A stretch of DNA of 64,000 bases from Tateyamaria sp. syn59 (GCF_007995245.1 NZ_VCBA01000005.1:1-64000), one strand, 5' to 3'. Numbered from the stretch's first letter, positions 35,693 to 44,902 are shown. Program-made: numbers and translations. Notes: generated from the sequence alone by a model not told the origin.

Positions 35693-35857
35693 ATGAATGA
35701 CGAAACCAAGTCCCCGACTGCTGAAGTACGGGCAGACACCAACCAACAAGACGTCTCGGCGTGGCTGAAAAAGCCACTCACCATTGCCGCGCCGACATGG
35801 GCCTTCCTTGCCGCTGGCCTTGTTGCATTGGCGTTGTTCGGCCTCGCTCTGGACTAA
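35693..35857 (+). CDS. 54-aa single-helix membrane protein
   Basis: A 54-residue peptide. The polar N-terminal half (NDETKSPTAEVRADTNQQDV) is followed by a transmembrane helix to the C-terminus (TWAFLAAGLVALALFGLALD). AAAGGGAA lies 8 nt before the ATG. The coding quality and the terminator on each side support a real monocistronic gene. No family is recognised. The topology would leave a soluble N-terminus of about 30 residues, probably cytoplasmic. Confidence 0.65.
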   Translation: MNDETKSPTAEVRADTNQQDVSAWLKKPLTIAAPTWAFLAAGLVALALFGLALD

Positions 35858-35905
35858 AAGGCCCCAGCAACACAATGGCGCGACAGCCCAACGCGCTGCA
35901 GAAAA

Positions 35906-35945
35906 CCCTCCGCCACCCGTGCGAACCCTCGGGTCGGCGGGAGGG
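35906..35945 (+). terminator. hairpin after the 54-aa gene
   Basis: CCCTCCGCCACCCG pairs with CGGGTCGGCGGGAGGG with two single-base bulges, followed by CGTCTTTG. It is a strong stem 48 bp after the stop and a plausible terminator. Confidence 0.6.
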
Positions 35946-36021
35946 CGTCTTTGCGCGCCAGCGCAAACAGAGCCACCCGGCGACGGTTGGACCCGCACCT
36001 CACGCGGCCTACCATCGAAAT

Positions 36022-36543
36022 ATGCACGACCTGCCCCGCATCGCCCTCTCCGTCCGCCAACCGTCGGCCTGGGCGATCATCGCGGGCCACAAACCCATCG
36101 AAAACCGGACCATGGGCTCCATCCGCGCGGGCCGCATGGGACCGGGGCGCGTCGCACTCCACGCCGCCGCCGGGCTGAAAGAGGACGAATTCCGCTACCT
36201 CTACTGGCGTCTCGAAAAGCACGGCGTGCAATGTCCGCACCCGGCTGAGCTGCCGCGGGGCGCCATCATCGGCTCAGTCGAAGTGACGGGCATCATCACG
36301 GAAAGCGACAGCGAATGGTTCGGCGGCAAGGCCGGACTGACGCTCGCCAACCCCGAACCCTGCGATCCAATCCCAGCCCCTGGTGCGCTTGGATACTTCG
36401 AATGGTCCGCTGGCGGCACGCTCGCCGCGCCCACCCGCTGGATGCAGAAATGGGGCACCGCGGCCCCGGACGCCCAAACCGGCGACCTCTTCCCGGACGC
36501 GCCCATCGCCTTCGCCAAGCCGCCAAAACGCCCCTGGTCCTAA
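36022..36543 (+). CDS. ASCH-domain protein
   Basis: A 173-aa protein. IALSVRQPSAWAIIAGHKPIENRT at the start is the classic opening of an ASCH domain (a PUA-related RNA-binding or RNA-hydrolysing fold). RVALHAAAGL and LPRGAIIGSVEVTGII follow in the expected order. The C-terminal half (LGYFEWSAGGTLAAPTRWMQKW) completes the barrel. Some ASCH proteins hydrolyse modified nucleosides, but the target is unknown here. The ATG at 36022 was chosen because it opens on the domain; longer frames start inside the preceding hairpin. Confidence 0.8.
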   Translation: MHDLPRIALSVRQPSAWAIIAGHKPIENRTMGSIRAGRMGPGRVALHAAAGLKEDEFRYLYWRLEKHGVQCPHPAELPRGAIIGSVEVTGIITESDSEWFGGKAGLTLANPEPCDPIPAPGALGYFEWSAGGTLAAPTRWMQKWGTAAPDAQTGDLFPDAPIAFAKPPKRPWS

Positions 36544-36559
36544 GCGCGGATGCGCCGCA

Positions 36560-36629
36560 GGTCCGGGCGCTTTCATTTGCGACCAAAGTGCTGTATGCGC
36601 GCACAATCTGAAAGCACGGCGCCCGGACC
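36560..36629 (+). promoter_or_regulatory. long stem-loop in the pnp leader
   Basis: GGTCCGGGCGC (36560-36570) plus TTTCA pairs with TGAAA (36609-36613) and GCGCCCGGACC (36619-36629). There is a 5-nt bulge on the 3' arm and a loop of about 33 nt. A second hairpin, AGGGGG/CCCCCT, lies at 36660-36677, 37 nt before the pnp start. In E. coli a long pnp leader stem is cut by RNase III for autoregulation; this stem has a comparable position. Confidence 0.55.
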
Positions 36630-36714
36630 CCAGCGCCCGCAAAAAAAGATACAGGGGTCAGGGGGAATACGCCCCCTACGCAAATGGCCATCCAGCCAAC
36701 TTAGGAAACACTTG

Positions 36715-38850
36715 ATGTTCAACGAGACGAAAAAATCCATGCAGTGGGGCGAGGAAACGCTCACACTGGAAACCGGCAAGGTCGCCCGTCAAGCGGACGG
36801 GTCCGTCATTGCCACGCTGGGCGAAACCAGCGTCATGGCGAACGTGACCTTCGCCAAAGCCCCCAAACCGGGTCAGGACTTCTTTCCCTTGACCGTCCAC
36901 TACCAGGAAAAATACTACGCCGCGGGCAAGATCCCCGGCGGCTTCTTCAAGCGTGAGGCCCGGCCCACCGAGAAAGAAACCCTGACCGCCCGCCTGATCG
37001 ACCGTCCGATCCGGCCCCTGTTTGTCCCCGGCTTCAAGAACGAAGTGCTGGTGATGTGCACCGTGCTGTCGCACGATCTGGTCAACGACCCCGACATCGT
37101 CGCAATGATCGCGGCCTCTGCCGCCCTGACCATCTCGGGCGCGCCGTTCATGGGCCCCATCGCCGGTGCCCGCGTCGGTTTCGAGGATGGCGAATACATC
37201 CTGAACCCCACAGTCGACGACATGCAGGACCTGCGCCTGAACCCCGAGCAGCGCCTCGATCTGGTTGTCGCTGGCACCAAAGACGCCGTGATGATGGTGG
37301 AATCCGAAGCGTACGAGCTGACCGAAGCCGAAATGCTGGGCGCCGTGAACTTTGCGCACGAGCAGATCCAGCCGGTCATCGACCTGATCATCTCGCTCGC
37401 CGAAGAAGCGGCCAAAGAGCCCTTCGACTTCCAGGCCCCCGACTATTCGGACCTCTACGAAGCGGTCAAAGCCGCCGGTGAAAAACAGATGCGCGACGCC
37501 TTCGCCATCGCAGACAAGCAAGAGCGCACCAGCGCTGTCGCCGCCGCACGCGAGGCCATCATCGCCGCACTGACCGAAGAGCAAGTGGAAGACGCCAACC
37601 TCGGCTCCGCCATGAAAAAGCTCGAAGCGTCCATCCTGCGCGGTGACGTGGTCAAAACTGGCACCCGCATCGACGGTCGCAAAACGGATGAAATCCGCGA
37701 CATCGTCTGCCAGACCGGCATGCTGCCCCGGACCCATGGCTCGGCGCTCTTCACCCGTGGTGAGACGCAAGGCCTCGTGGTGACCACGCTGGGCACCGGC
37801 GACGACGAACAGTTCATCGACGCCCTGCACGGCAACTTCAAATCGAACTTCCTGCTACACTACAACTTCCCGCCCTACTCGGTCGGCGAAGCAGGCCGCG
37901 TGGGCCCTCCCGGACGGCGTGAGATCGGTCACGGCAAACTGGCATGGCGCGCACTGCAAGCCGTCCTGCCGGCCTCGACCGACTTCCCCTACACCATCCG
38001 CGTGGTGTCCGAGATCACCGAATCCAACGGCTCGTCCTCAATGGCGTCGGTCTGCGGTGGCTCGCTGTCCATGATGGACGCAGGCGTGCCGCTGAAATCG
38101 GCGGTTGCAGGCGTGGCCATGGGCCTAATCCTGGAAGACGACGGCTCCTACGCCATCCTGTCCGACATCCTCGGTGACGAAGACCACCTGGGCGACATGG
38201 ACTTCAAAGTGGCAGGCACCGAAAACGGCATCACCTCGCTGCAGATGGACATCAAGGTCGCGGGCATCACGCCCGAGATCATGGAGAAAGCCCTCGCACA
38301 GGCCAAAGACGGCCGGATGCACATCCTGGGCGAAATGGGCAAAGCCATCACAGGCGCCGCCGAATTCTCCGTCCACGCCCCGCGCATCGAGACGATGCAA
38401 GTGCCCACCGACAAGATCCGCGAAGTGATCGGCTCGGGCGGCAAGGTCATCCGCGAAATCGTGGAAGTCTCGGGTGCCAAGGTCGACATCAACGACGACG
38501 GCATCATCAAGATTGCATCGCCCAACGGCGAAGCGATCCAGAAAGCCTACGACATGATCCACGCCATCGTGGCCGAGCCTGAAGAAGGCGCGATCTACAC
38601 CGGCACCGTGGTCAAGATCGTGGACTTCGGCGCCTTCGTGAACTTCTTTGGCAAGCGCGACGGCCTGGTGCACGTGTCCCAGATCGAAAACCGCCGCCTG
38701 AACCATCCTTCGGACGTCCTGAAGGAAGGCCAGGAGGTCAAGGTCAAGCTCCTGGGCTTCGACGACCGCGGCAAGGTCCGCCTGTCGATGAAAGTCGTCG
38801 ATCAGGAAACCGGCGAAGAAGTGAAGAAAGAGGAACCGGCCGCGGAGTAA
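36715..38850 (+). CDS. pnp: polyribonucleotide nucleotidyltransferase (PNPase)
   Basis: A 711-aa phosphorolytic 3'-5' exoribonuclease that degrades mRNA and can add tails. Two RNase PH domains (about 1-145 and 310-545) are joined by a helical linker. The active second domain shows [26 protein letters not shown] and [13 protein letters not shown] domain follows ([29 protein letters not shown], about 565-593), and then an S1 domain ([30 protein letters not shown], about 625-655). The acidic tail is [11 protein letters not shown]. The ATG at 36715 has TTAGGAA upstream; frames reaching 36550 pass through the leader stem and were rejected. Confidence 0.98.
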   Translation: MFNETKKSMQWGEETLTLETGKVARQADGSVIATLGETSVMANVTFAKAPKPGQDFFPLTVHYQEKYYAAGKIPGGFFKREARPTEKETLTARLIDRPIRPLFVPGFKNEVLVMCTVLSHDLVNDPDIVAMIAASAALTISGAPFMGPIAGARVGFEDGEYILNPTVDDMQDLRLNPEQRLDLVVAGTKDAVMMVESEAYELTEAEMLGAVNFAHEQIQPVIDLIISLAEEAAKEPFDFQAPDYSDLYEAVKAAGEKQMRDAFAIADKQERTSAVAAAREAIIAALTEEQVEDANLGSAMKKLEASILRGDVVKTGTRIDGRKTDEIRDIVCQTGMLPRTHGSALFTRGETQGLVVTTLGTGDDEQFIDALHGNFKSNFLLHYNFPPYSVGEAGRVGPPGRREIGHGKLAWRALQAVLPASTDFPYTIRVVSEITESNGSSSMASVCGGSLSMMDAGVPLKSAVAGVAMGLILEDDGSYAILSDILGDEDHLGDMDFKVAGTENGITSLQMDIKVAGITPEIMEKALAQAKDGRMHILGEMGKAITGAAEFSVHAPRIETMQVPTDKIREVIGSGGKVIREIVEVSGAKVDINDDGIIKIASPNGEAIQKAYDMIHAIVAEPEEGAIYTGTVVKIVDFGAFVNFFGKRDGLVHVSQIENRRLNHPSDVLKEGQEVKVKLLGFDDRGKVRLSMKVVDQETGEEVKKEEPAAE

Positions 38851-38873
38851 TCCACCGCCAGTCCCGCAAAACA

Positions 38874-38903
38874 GGCCCCGGCAGCGATGCCGGGGCCTTC
38901 TTG
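38874..38903 (+). terminator. rho-independent terminator after pnp
   Basis: GGCCCCGGC (38874-38882) pairs with GCCGGGGCC (38889-38897) around a 6-nt loop, followed by TTCTTG and TTT. It lies 23 bp after the pnp stop. Confidence 0.85.
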
Positions 38904-38959
38904 TTTCAGGCACCCGTTTGTGGTCTCACGACCCCGACCCAAGAACACCAAGGCACCCT

Positions 38960-39811
38960 ATGCCCAGCCTCACCGACATCCAGATCGTCACCGTCGCCTA
39001 CAACAGCACCGGCGTGATCGGCGACATGCTCGCCTCTGTCCCCGAAGGCGTACAGGTGGTGATCGTGGACAACGCCAGCACCGACGCGGACGCATTGGCC
39101 TCACTGGCCACACAACACAGCGCCACCGTCGTAACCAACCCGGAAAACAAAGGCTTCGGCGCTGCCTGCAACATCGGCGCAGCGCATTGCGACCGCCCGT
39201 GGCTGATGTTCCTCAACCCCGACGCAAGGCTCGAACCCGGCTGCCTCGAAACGCTCTGCGCGGCGGCAGAGGCACACCCAACGGCCTGTGCCTTCACCCC
39301 CCGCGTCCTCGACGGCAAAGGCAAACAAGCCTTCCGCCGCCGCTCCCGCCTTCTGCCCAAAACCAAACACTGGACCGGATCGGCACCAGAACAGGACACC
39401 GACGTCCCGCTCCTCAACGGCGCAGCAATCTTCGTAAAAGCCTCAAACTTCAACGACGTCACCGGCTTCGACGACAGCATCTTCCTCTATCACGAAGACG
39501 ACGACCTCAGCCTGCGCCTCAGCGCCGCCCACGGCCCCATCCGCTTCGTCCACGACGCGGAGGTTACCCATGCCGAAGGGCGCAGCACGGCCCGCACCCC
39601 CGCCACGGCAGCGTTCAAGGCCAAACACATGGCCCAATCCGCGATCTACACGATGGAAAAACACGGACAATCCGGTGCCCGCCCCCGCATCATCGCCCAC
39701 GGCCTGATGCAACTGATCTCACCCATCAACCTGCTCTCAGCCCGCAAACGGGCCAAGGCACTGGGCTTTCTCAAAGGGGCGCTCTCCAAAGGGATCGCGC
39801 CCCCAAGCTAG
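38960..39811 (+). CDS. family 2 glycosyltransferase
   Basis: A 283-aa GT-A fold glycosyltransferase of the rhamnosyl/dTDP-sugar transferase kind. The nucleotide-sugar site opens IQIVTVAYNSTGVIGDML. NPENKGFGAACNIGAAH and the DxD-equivalent LMFLNPDARLEPGCLE (about residues 88-102) follow, then LLNGAAIFVKASNFNDVTGFDDSIFLYHEDDDLSLRL with the acidic catalytic cluster. No membrane segment is apparent. It is alone between pnp and a convergent peroxiredoxin gene. Probably involved in surface polysaccharide synthesis; donor and acceptor are unknown. Confidence 0.9.
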   Translation: MPSLTDIQIVTVAYNSTGVIGDMLASVPEGVQVVIVDNASTDADALASLATQHSATVVTNPENKGFGAACNIGAAHCDRPWLMFLNPDARLEPGCLETLCAAAEAHPTACAFTPRVLDGKGKQAFRRRSRLLPKTKHWTGSAPEQDTDVPLLNGAAIFVKASNFNDVTGFDDSIFLYHEDDDLSLRLSAAHGPIRFVHDAEVTHAEGRSTARTPATAAFKAKHMAQSAIYTMEKHGQSGARPRIIAHGLMQLISPINLLSARKRAKALGFLKGALSKGIAPPS

Positions 39812-39814
39812 CGC

Positions 39815-40465
39815 TTACTCCGGCGCCTTCGTCTTGCGCAGGTACGGCAGCACGGTCTCGAACTCGCCAAACTTCGCCTTGGCATCCTCATTCGACACGG
39901 TCGGCGGAATGATCACATCCTCACCCGGCACCCAGTTCGCGGGCGTCGCCACACCCTTGGCCGACATCTGCAGACCATCAAGCGCCCGCACCACCTCGGC
40001 AAAGTTCCGGCCCACGGTCATCGGATAGGTCATCGACAGCTTCAACTGCTTGTCGGGGCCAATGATAAACACCGACCGCACGGTCGCGCTGTCCGCAGGC
40101 GTCCGGCCATCGGGCAGATAAGCTTCGGCAGGCAGCATATCGAACGCCTTCGACACAGCCAAACCATCATCGGCAATGATCGGAAAGCCAGCCTTGGCCC
40201 CGGCGACCTTCTCAATATCGCCCTTCCACTTCTTGTGGTCCTCGACGCCGTCCACGGACACACCAATCACCTTGGTCCCGCGCTTCTCCCACTCATCCGC
40301 CAACTGCGCCACGGCGCCAAACTCGGTCGTACAGACGGGCGTAAAATCCTTGGGATGCGAAAACAGAATGGCCCAGCTGTCGCCAATCCACTCATGCAGC
40401 GAAAACGTGCCGTGGTCGGTTTCGACCGTCAAATCGGGAATGGTGTCGTTGATGCGCAAACCCAT
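39815..40465 (-). CDS. 1-Cys peroxiredoxin (Prx6 type)
   Basis: A 216-aa thiol peroxidase reducing H2O2 and organic hydroperoxides. The peroxidatic Cys is in SHPKDFTPVCTTEFG (about residue 46). The Prx6-type C-terminal extension, PADSATVRSVFIIGPDKQLKLSMTYP, is present. No resolving Cys is apparent in the C-terminal half, as expected for the 1-Cys class. GGAGGACATC before ATG 40465 fixes the start. Convergent with the glycosyltransferase gene (3 bp apart). Confidence 0.93.
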   Translation of the reverse strand: MGLRINDTIPDLTVETDHGTFSLHEWIGDSWAILFSHPKDFTPVCTTEFGAVAQLADEWEKRGTKVIGVSVDGVEDHKKWKGDIEKVAGAKAGFPIIADDGLAVSKAFDMLPAEAYLPDGRTPADSATVRSVFIIGPDKQLKLSMTYPMTVGRNFAEVVRALDGLQMSAKGVATPANWVPGEDVIIPPTVSNEDAKAKFGEFETVLPYLRKTKAPE

Positions 40466-40589
40466 GATGTCCTCCATCGGGATAGTAATGTCACCGCCAA
40501 CCTAGGCCATTGCCCCCGCCTTTTCATCCCCCGTCTTGTGGCGGGACCGGGCAGGTGCCACATTCCAACCAAACCAAGGGAGGATCAAG

Positions 40590-42029
40590 ATGCTCGAAAA
40601 ACGCGATTTCTACATCAACGGCCAATGGGTCGCCCCGCAGGACGGCACCGACCACCACGTGATCGACCCTTCGACCGAGGAACCGACAGCAGTCATTTCC
40701 CTCGGCGGGAGCAAAGACGCCGAAGCCGCCATCTCCGCCGCAAAAGCCGCCTTCCCCGCCTGGATGGCCACCCCGGTGGAACAGCGCATCGCGCTTGTCG
40801 AAAAACTGATCGACATCTACCAAACCCGCGGCGAAGACCTCGCCCAAGCCATGTCCGCGGAAATGGGCGCGCCCCTCGACATGGCGCGCAGCCAACAGGT
40901 CGGCGCAGGCACCTACCACCTGAAAAACTTCATCCGCGCCGCCAAGTCCTTCGACTTTATCAAACCGCTGGGCGACCACGCCCCGAATGACCGCATCATC
41001 CATGAACCCGTCGGCGTCGCCGCTCTGATCACCCCGTGGAACTGGCCCATGAACCAGGTCACGCTCAAGGTCGGCGCGGCGGCCATCGCAGGCTGCACCA
41101 TGGTCCTCAAACCAAGCGAAGAATCTCCCCTCAACGCCATGATCTTTGCCGAGATGATGGACGAGGCGGGCTTTCCCCCCGGCGTCTTCAACCTCGTCAA
41201 CGGCGACGGCCCCGGCGTCGGCACAGTCCTGTCGGGGCACGCGGACGTGGACATGGTCAGCTTCACCGGCTCATCCCGCGCAGGGCGGCTCATCTCCAAA
41301 AATGCCGCCGAAACGCTCAAGCGCGTCCACCTCGAACTGGGCGGCAAAGGGGCCAATGTCATCTTTGACGACGCGGACGAAAAGGCCGTCAAACGCGGCG
41401 TACTGCACATGATGAACAACACCGGCCAATCCTGTAACGCCCCCTCCCGTATGCTGGTCCAACGCAGCAAATACGACGCCGCCGTCGAAGAAGCCGCAGC
41501 CGTCGCAAACAAGGTCACCGTCGGCCCCGCCAGCGAAGAAGGCCGCCATATCGGCCCTGTCGTGAACGAAGTCCAATGGACCAAGATTCAGGACCTCATC
41601 CAGAAAGGTATCGACGAAGGGGCCAAGCTCGTCGCCGGGGGCACAGGCCGCCCCGACGGCTTTAACAAAGGCTACTACGTGCGCCCCACCGTCTTCGCAG
41701 ACGTGACCAACGACATGACCATCGCCCGCGAGGAAATCTTCGGCCCCGTCCTGTCAATCATCCCGTTCGAAACGGAAGAAGAAGCGGTTCAAATCGCCAA
41801 CGACACCCCCTACGGCCTCACCAACTACGTCCAGACGCAGGACGGTACTCGACTGAACCGTATGGCCCAGGCGCTCCGCTCCGGCATGGTCGAAATGAAC
41901 GGCACCTCCCGCGCCGCAGGATCCCCCTTCGGCGGCATGAAACAGTCCGGCAACGGACGCGAGGGCGGCGTCTGGGGCCTCGAAGACTTCCTCGAAGTCA
42001 AAGCCGTCTCCGGCTGGGCAGCAGAGTAG
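40590..42029 (+). CDS. NAD(P)-dependent aldehyde dehydrogenase
   Basis: A 479-aa single-domain aldehyde dehydrogenase. The cofactor strand is ALITPWNWPMNQVTLKV, FTGSSRAGRLISKNAAET follows, the general-base Glu lies in LELGGKGANVIFDDADE (about 250), and the nucleophile is in NNTGQSCNAPSRMLV (about 284). EEIFGPVLSIIPF and GMKQSGNGREGG complete the family pattern. AAGGGAGGATC precedes the ATG. Closest to broad-specificity ALDHs of the ALDH family; substrate unknown. Its stop begins a convergent region containing copy C of the hairpin repeat. Confidence 0.93.
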   Translation: MLEKRDFYINGQWVAPQDGTDHHVIDPSTEEPTAVISLGGSKDAEAAISAAKAAFPAWMATPVEQRIALVEKLIDIYQTRGEDLAQAMSAEMGAPLDMARSQQVGAGTYHLKNFIRAAKSFDFIKPLGDHAPNDRIIHEPVGVAALITPWNWPMNQVTLKVGAAAIAGCTMVLKPSEESPLNAMIFAEMMDEAGFPPGVFNLVNGDGPGVGTVLSGHADVDMVSFTGSSRAGRLISKNAAETLKRVHLELGGKGANVIFDDADEKAVKRGVLHMMNNTGQSCNAPSRMLVQRSKYDAAVEEAAAVANKVTVGPASEEGRHIGPVVNEVQWTKIQDLIQKGIDEGAKLVAGGTGRPDGFNKGYYVRPTVFADVTNDMTIAREEIFGPVLSIIPFETEEEAVQIANDTPYGLTNYVQTQDGTRLNRMAQALRSGMVEMNGTSRAAGSPFGGMKQSGNGREGGVWGLEDFLEVKAVSGWAAE

Positions 42030-42413
42030 GCCCACCCTTTCTTCTGGCTAAAAATATCTCGGGGGGAGGCCACGGGCCGGGGGGCTGGCCCCCCTCCTAT
42101 GCCCACCTCCCAAAAACAAAAAACGGCATAGTGCCGTAGGGCGGGGTTTCACCCCGCCACACCCCCCAAAATCAACCAATTCTCAACACATCTTAACGCG
42201 GACGAAGACGTAAACGCTTCCCTAACGGCTGCCGTGAAATCCCGCGCCCAAAACACGCACTTTCCCCGACAGACTTCGCAGTTTCGCGAAAACGCCCCGA
42301 AACAGCGTCTTTCAGACCCTCAAAAACACGCAGTTTCCGCCCGAAAGTTCGCAGTTTCACCCACCACGAACCACCGCACGCCGCATTAACCCCACCGCAC
42401 GGTGCCCCGAAAT
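42030..42413. repeat. convergent region: hairpin repeat copy C, two more hairpins and a duplicated CGCAGTTTC block
   Basis: There is no convincing gene in these 384 bp. Copy C of the interspersed repeat occupies 42037-42096 (CTTCTGG, AT-rich block, stem GGGGGG/CCCCCC at 42079-42094). Then come ACGGCA/TGCCGT (42123-42137) and GGCGGGG/CCCCGCC (42140-42158). From 42252 a block of about 36 bp containing CGCACTTTC (42256) and CGCAGTTTC (42277) recurs 73 bp later with CGCAGTTTC at 42329 and 42350. In each block the two motifs are 21 bp apart. The function of the duplicated block is unknown. Confidence 0.6.
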
Positions 42414-43061
42414 TCAAAAAGGTGCCGCCGACCGAAACCGCATCATCTTGCCCGAATCCGGATGCTTGATCCGCAACTCCTCCGAATGCAGCATCAACCG
42501 CTCAAACGCCCGCGCAGGCCCCTCCGCATAGAACGGATCACCCAGGATCGGATGCCCTAATTCCATCATATGGACCCGCAACTGATGGCTCCGCCCGGTC
42601 TGCGGCATCAACCGCACCCTGCTCTCTGTTTCGGTGTCGCGCAGCACCCGCCAATCGGTCACCGCGGACTTGCCATTCTCATGGTCCACATGCTGCTTGG
42701 GTCGGTTCGGCCAGTCCACGATCAGGGGCAGATCTACCCGCCCCGTCTTGGGCGTCATCCGCCCCCAAACCCTTGCCACATATGTTTTTTTCGCCGCCCG
42801 CAGCTCAAACTGCTTCGACAGAAACCGCTGCGCATGGGGCGTCAAACCAAACACCATCACCCCGCTCGTGTCCCGGTCCAGCCGGTGCACCAAAAGCGCC
42901 TGCGGCCACACGGCCTGCACCCGCGCAATCAGGCAATCCGACAGGTGTTCCCCCTTGCCCGGAACGCTCAACAGGCCCGACGGTTTGCCCACTACCAGCA
43001 CCTCCGCATCATCATGCAGAATGTCCAAAGGTTCGTTCGGCGGGGCATAGACATCATCCAT
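42414..43061 (-). CDS. RluA-family pseudouridine synthase
   Basis: A 215-aa RNA pseudouridine synthase. The catalytic Asp is in LLVHRLDRDTSGVMVFGL (about 58). DAEVLVVGKPSGLLSVPG opens the domain. GRSHQLRVHMMELGHPILGD is the late conserved block (about 160-180). There is no S4 domain, so it is the short RluA-type (tRNA U32 and/or 23S U746 specificity in the E. coli namesake). Start placed at ATG 43061, where GGCGGGCGG is upstream; a frame to 43259 adds unrelated residues and covers the divergent esterase leader. Confidence 0.9.
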   Translation of the reverse strand: MDDVYAPPNEPLDILHDDAEVLVVGKPSGLLSVPGKGEHLSDCLIARVQAVWPQALLVHRLDRDTSGVMVFGLTPHAQRFLSKQFELRAAKKTYVARVWGRMTPKTGRVDLPLIVDWPNRPKQHVDHENGKSAVTDWRVLRDTETESRVRLMPQTGRSHQLRVHMMELGHPILGDPFYAEGPARAFERLMLHSEELRIKHPDSGKMMRFRSAAPF

Positions 43062-43167
43062 CCCGCCCGCCTGACAAATGCGCAGCCCAATGACAACCCC
43101 TGTCACGTTTAAGAGAGGCACGAACACAGCGATTGTCTGAATCGCTGATCCGTGATCTCCCAACAAT

Positions 43168-43965
43168 ATGAAATACTTAGCTGCCCTCCTACTCGCCCTC
43201 CCCGCCCTTGCCTTTGCCCAATGCGGTCCCGACGCCGCCTGCGAAATCAACGGTGGCACCTACCACATGATTGACGGCAGAAACGGCACCGACCCAGCGC
43301 CAGTTCTCGTGTTTTTTCATGGACATAACGCCACCGGACAGATGATTTTTCGCGGCGGCATCAAGTCCGAATTCGCCGACGCAGGCTACGTCGTTATCGC
43401 CCCGAATGGCCAACAAATCCCCGGTCGGCAAACCCGCTTCTGGCCCGGCCGCGACGGCAGCGCACGCGACGACATATCCTTTGTCATGGACGTCGTCAAA
43501 GACGCCAAAACCAAGGCCAACGTCGACCCGAACCGCATCTATGTCGCAGGCTTTTCCGCAGGCGGATCAATGGCTTGGCTCATGGCCTGCAAAGAGGCGG
43601 ACGCCTTCGCCGCCTACGTTTCAATCGCCGGAGCCCTGCGCGAACCCAACGACACCACAGACTGCCCAAACGCCCCCGTCCGCTTCCTTCAAATTCACGG
43701 TTTCGCCGACAACCAAGTCCCGTTCGAAGGCCGCACGATCCGCGACTGGCACCAAGGCAGCTTGTGGGACAGCCTCGCCCTCGCCCGCTCCGCCAACCAG
43801 TGCCGCACACACCCCGATACCATCGAGATCGGCAACCAATTCCGCTGCCGCGACTGGAACGCAAGCTGTTCAAATGGCGCCATAAAATTCTGCGAACACG
43901 ATGGCGGGCACGGCATGCCGCGCGGCTGGACCGCGCTTGCCAAAGAGTGGTTCGAAGGGTCCTAA
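43168..43965 (+). CDS. secreted PHB-depolymerase-like esterase (LpqC family)
   Basis: A 265-aa alpha/beta-hydrolase with a signal peptide (residues 1-17, cut after AFA). The oxyanion-hole strand VLVFFHGHNATGQ is near residue 46, the nucleophile Ser in YVAGFSAGGSMAWL (about 132), the Asp in IHGFADNQVPF (about 183), and the catalytic His in HDGGHGMPRG near the end. Several Cys (CGPDAAC, CRDWNASC) could form disulfides outside the cytoplasm. Likely substrates are short polyesters or feruloyl-type esters. Divergent from the pseudouridine synthase gene and convergent with rarD, overlapping it by 4 bp. Confidence 0.88.
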   Translation: MKYLAALLLALPALAFAQCGPDAACEINGGTYHMIDGRNGTDPAPVLVFFHGHNATGQMIFRGGIKSEFADAGYVVIAPNGQQIPGRQTRFWPGRDGSARDDISFVMDVVKDAKTKANVDPNRIYVAGFSAGGSMAWLMACKEADAFAAYVSIAGALREPNDTTDCPNAPVRFLQIHGFADNQVPFEGRTIRDWHQGSLWDSLALARSANQCRTHPDTIEIGNQFRCRDWNASCSNGAIKFCEHDGGHGMPRGWTALAKEWFEGS

Positions 43966-44855
43966 GCCGTCGCCCGCATCTGCCGCACCATCGACACGGA
44001 ATAGATCACCAGCGCCGTCCAGATCATCGGAAACGCAATCATCCGCGCCTGACCAAATGGCTCCTTGAACACCACGACAGCACACAGGAAAATCATCGTC
44101 GGAGCGATGTATTGAAGGATCGCGATGGTCGTGAGCTGCAGCCCTTTGGCCCCGTTTGCATATAAGATCAACGGGATAGCGGTCACCGCACCGCAGCCCA
44201 GCAGCAGCCAGTCGGTGCTAGCATCACCCACCAGAAACTGCCCCTGCCCCGTGCTTGCGAGCCATCCGACATAGGCTAACGCCGGGATCAGCAGGATCAG
44301 AACCTCAAGCAAAAACCCTTGGTTCGGCCCAATGGGAAGCTGTTTCTTTGCCAAAGCATAAAGCCCCCACGTCACCGTCAGCCCCAGCGCAGCCCACGGC
44401 ACCACGCCTGCCGAAACGGTCAGAACCACCACGGCACAGGCCGCCAAACCGATGGCCACCAGCTGCGCACCGGTCAACCGCTCGCGCAGTAAAACCGCGC
44501 CCAAAGCCACTGAAAACAAGGGGTTGATATAGTACCCAAGCGCTGCATCGAACGCATGACCACTCATGATGGCCCACACGTAGATACCCCAGTTCAAGGT
44601 GATCAGCGCGGCGGTGACACATCCCATCGCCAACATGCGCGGGTTGCGCAGCGCAGCCATCAGGTCGCCCGTGCGCCGCAACATGATCAGCAAAACCGCT
44701 GCAATCGGGACCGACCAAATGATCCGATGCGCGACCACTTCCGCCGGACCCAAATGGTCCAACAGCTTCATGTAGAGCGGCAGGAAACCCCAAAGAAAAT
44801 AGGCAGATACGGCAAAGCCGAGCCCTTGGGGCGTGTCACCGGATGGTTGTGTCAT
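43962..44855 (-). CDS. rarD: RarD-like EamA-family transporter
   Basis: A 297-aa ten-helix inner-membrane protein of the drug/metabolite transporter superfamily. The RarD hallmark GLGFAVSAYFLWGFLPLYMKLL begins the protein, and ALGYYINPLFSVALGAVLLRERL and LQYIAPTMIFLCAVVVFKEPF lie at the ends of the two EamA halves. Substrate is not known; relatives export amino acids or purines. Possibly the last gene of the betaine block, with a 47-bp gap from the sarcosine dehydrogenase gene. Confidence 0.9.
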   Translation of the reverse strand: MTQPSGDTPQGLGFAVSAYFLWGFLPLYMKLLDHLGPAEVVAHRIIWSVPIAAVLLIMLRRTGDLMAALRNPRMLAMGCVTAALITLNWGIYVWAIMSGHAFDAALGYYINPLFSVALGAVLLRERLTGAQLVAIGLAACAVVVLTVSAGVVPWAALGLTVTWGLYALAKKQLPIGPNQGFLLEVLILLIPALAYVGWLASTGQGQFLVGDASTDWLLLGCGAVTAIPLILYANGAKGLQLTTIAILQYIAPTMIFLCAVVVFKEPFGQARMIAFPMIWTALVIYSVSMVRQMRATA

Positions 44856-44902
44856 GGGGGTGGTCCTTTCCGGTCCACCCCTAGCATCGCTTCAGACCCG
44901 CG

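Noticed and set aside
36550-36714. Extended N-terminus of PNPase
   Set aside because: The sequence is not part of the PNPase fold and is occupied by the leader stem; ATG 36715 gives the standard start.
42193-42417. 74-aa minus-strand frame in the convergent region
   Set aside because: It is formed by the duplicated CGCAGTTTC block and overlaps the pseudouridine synthase stop; no ribosome site or family resemblance.
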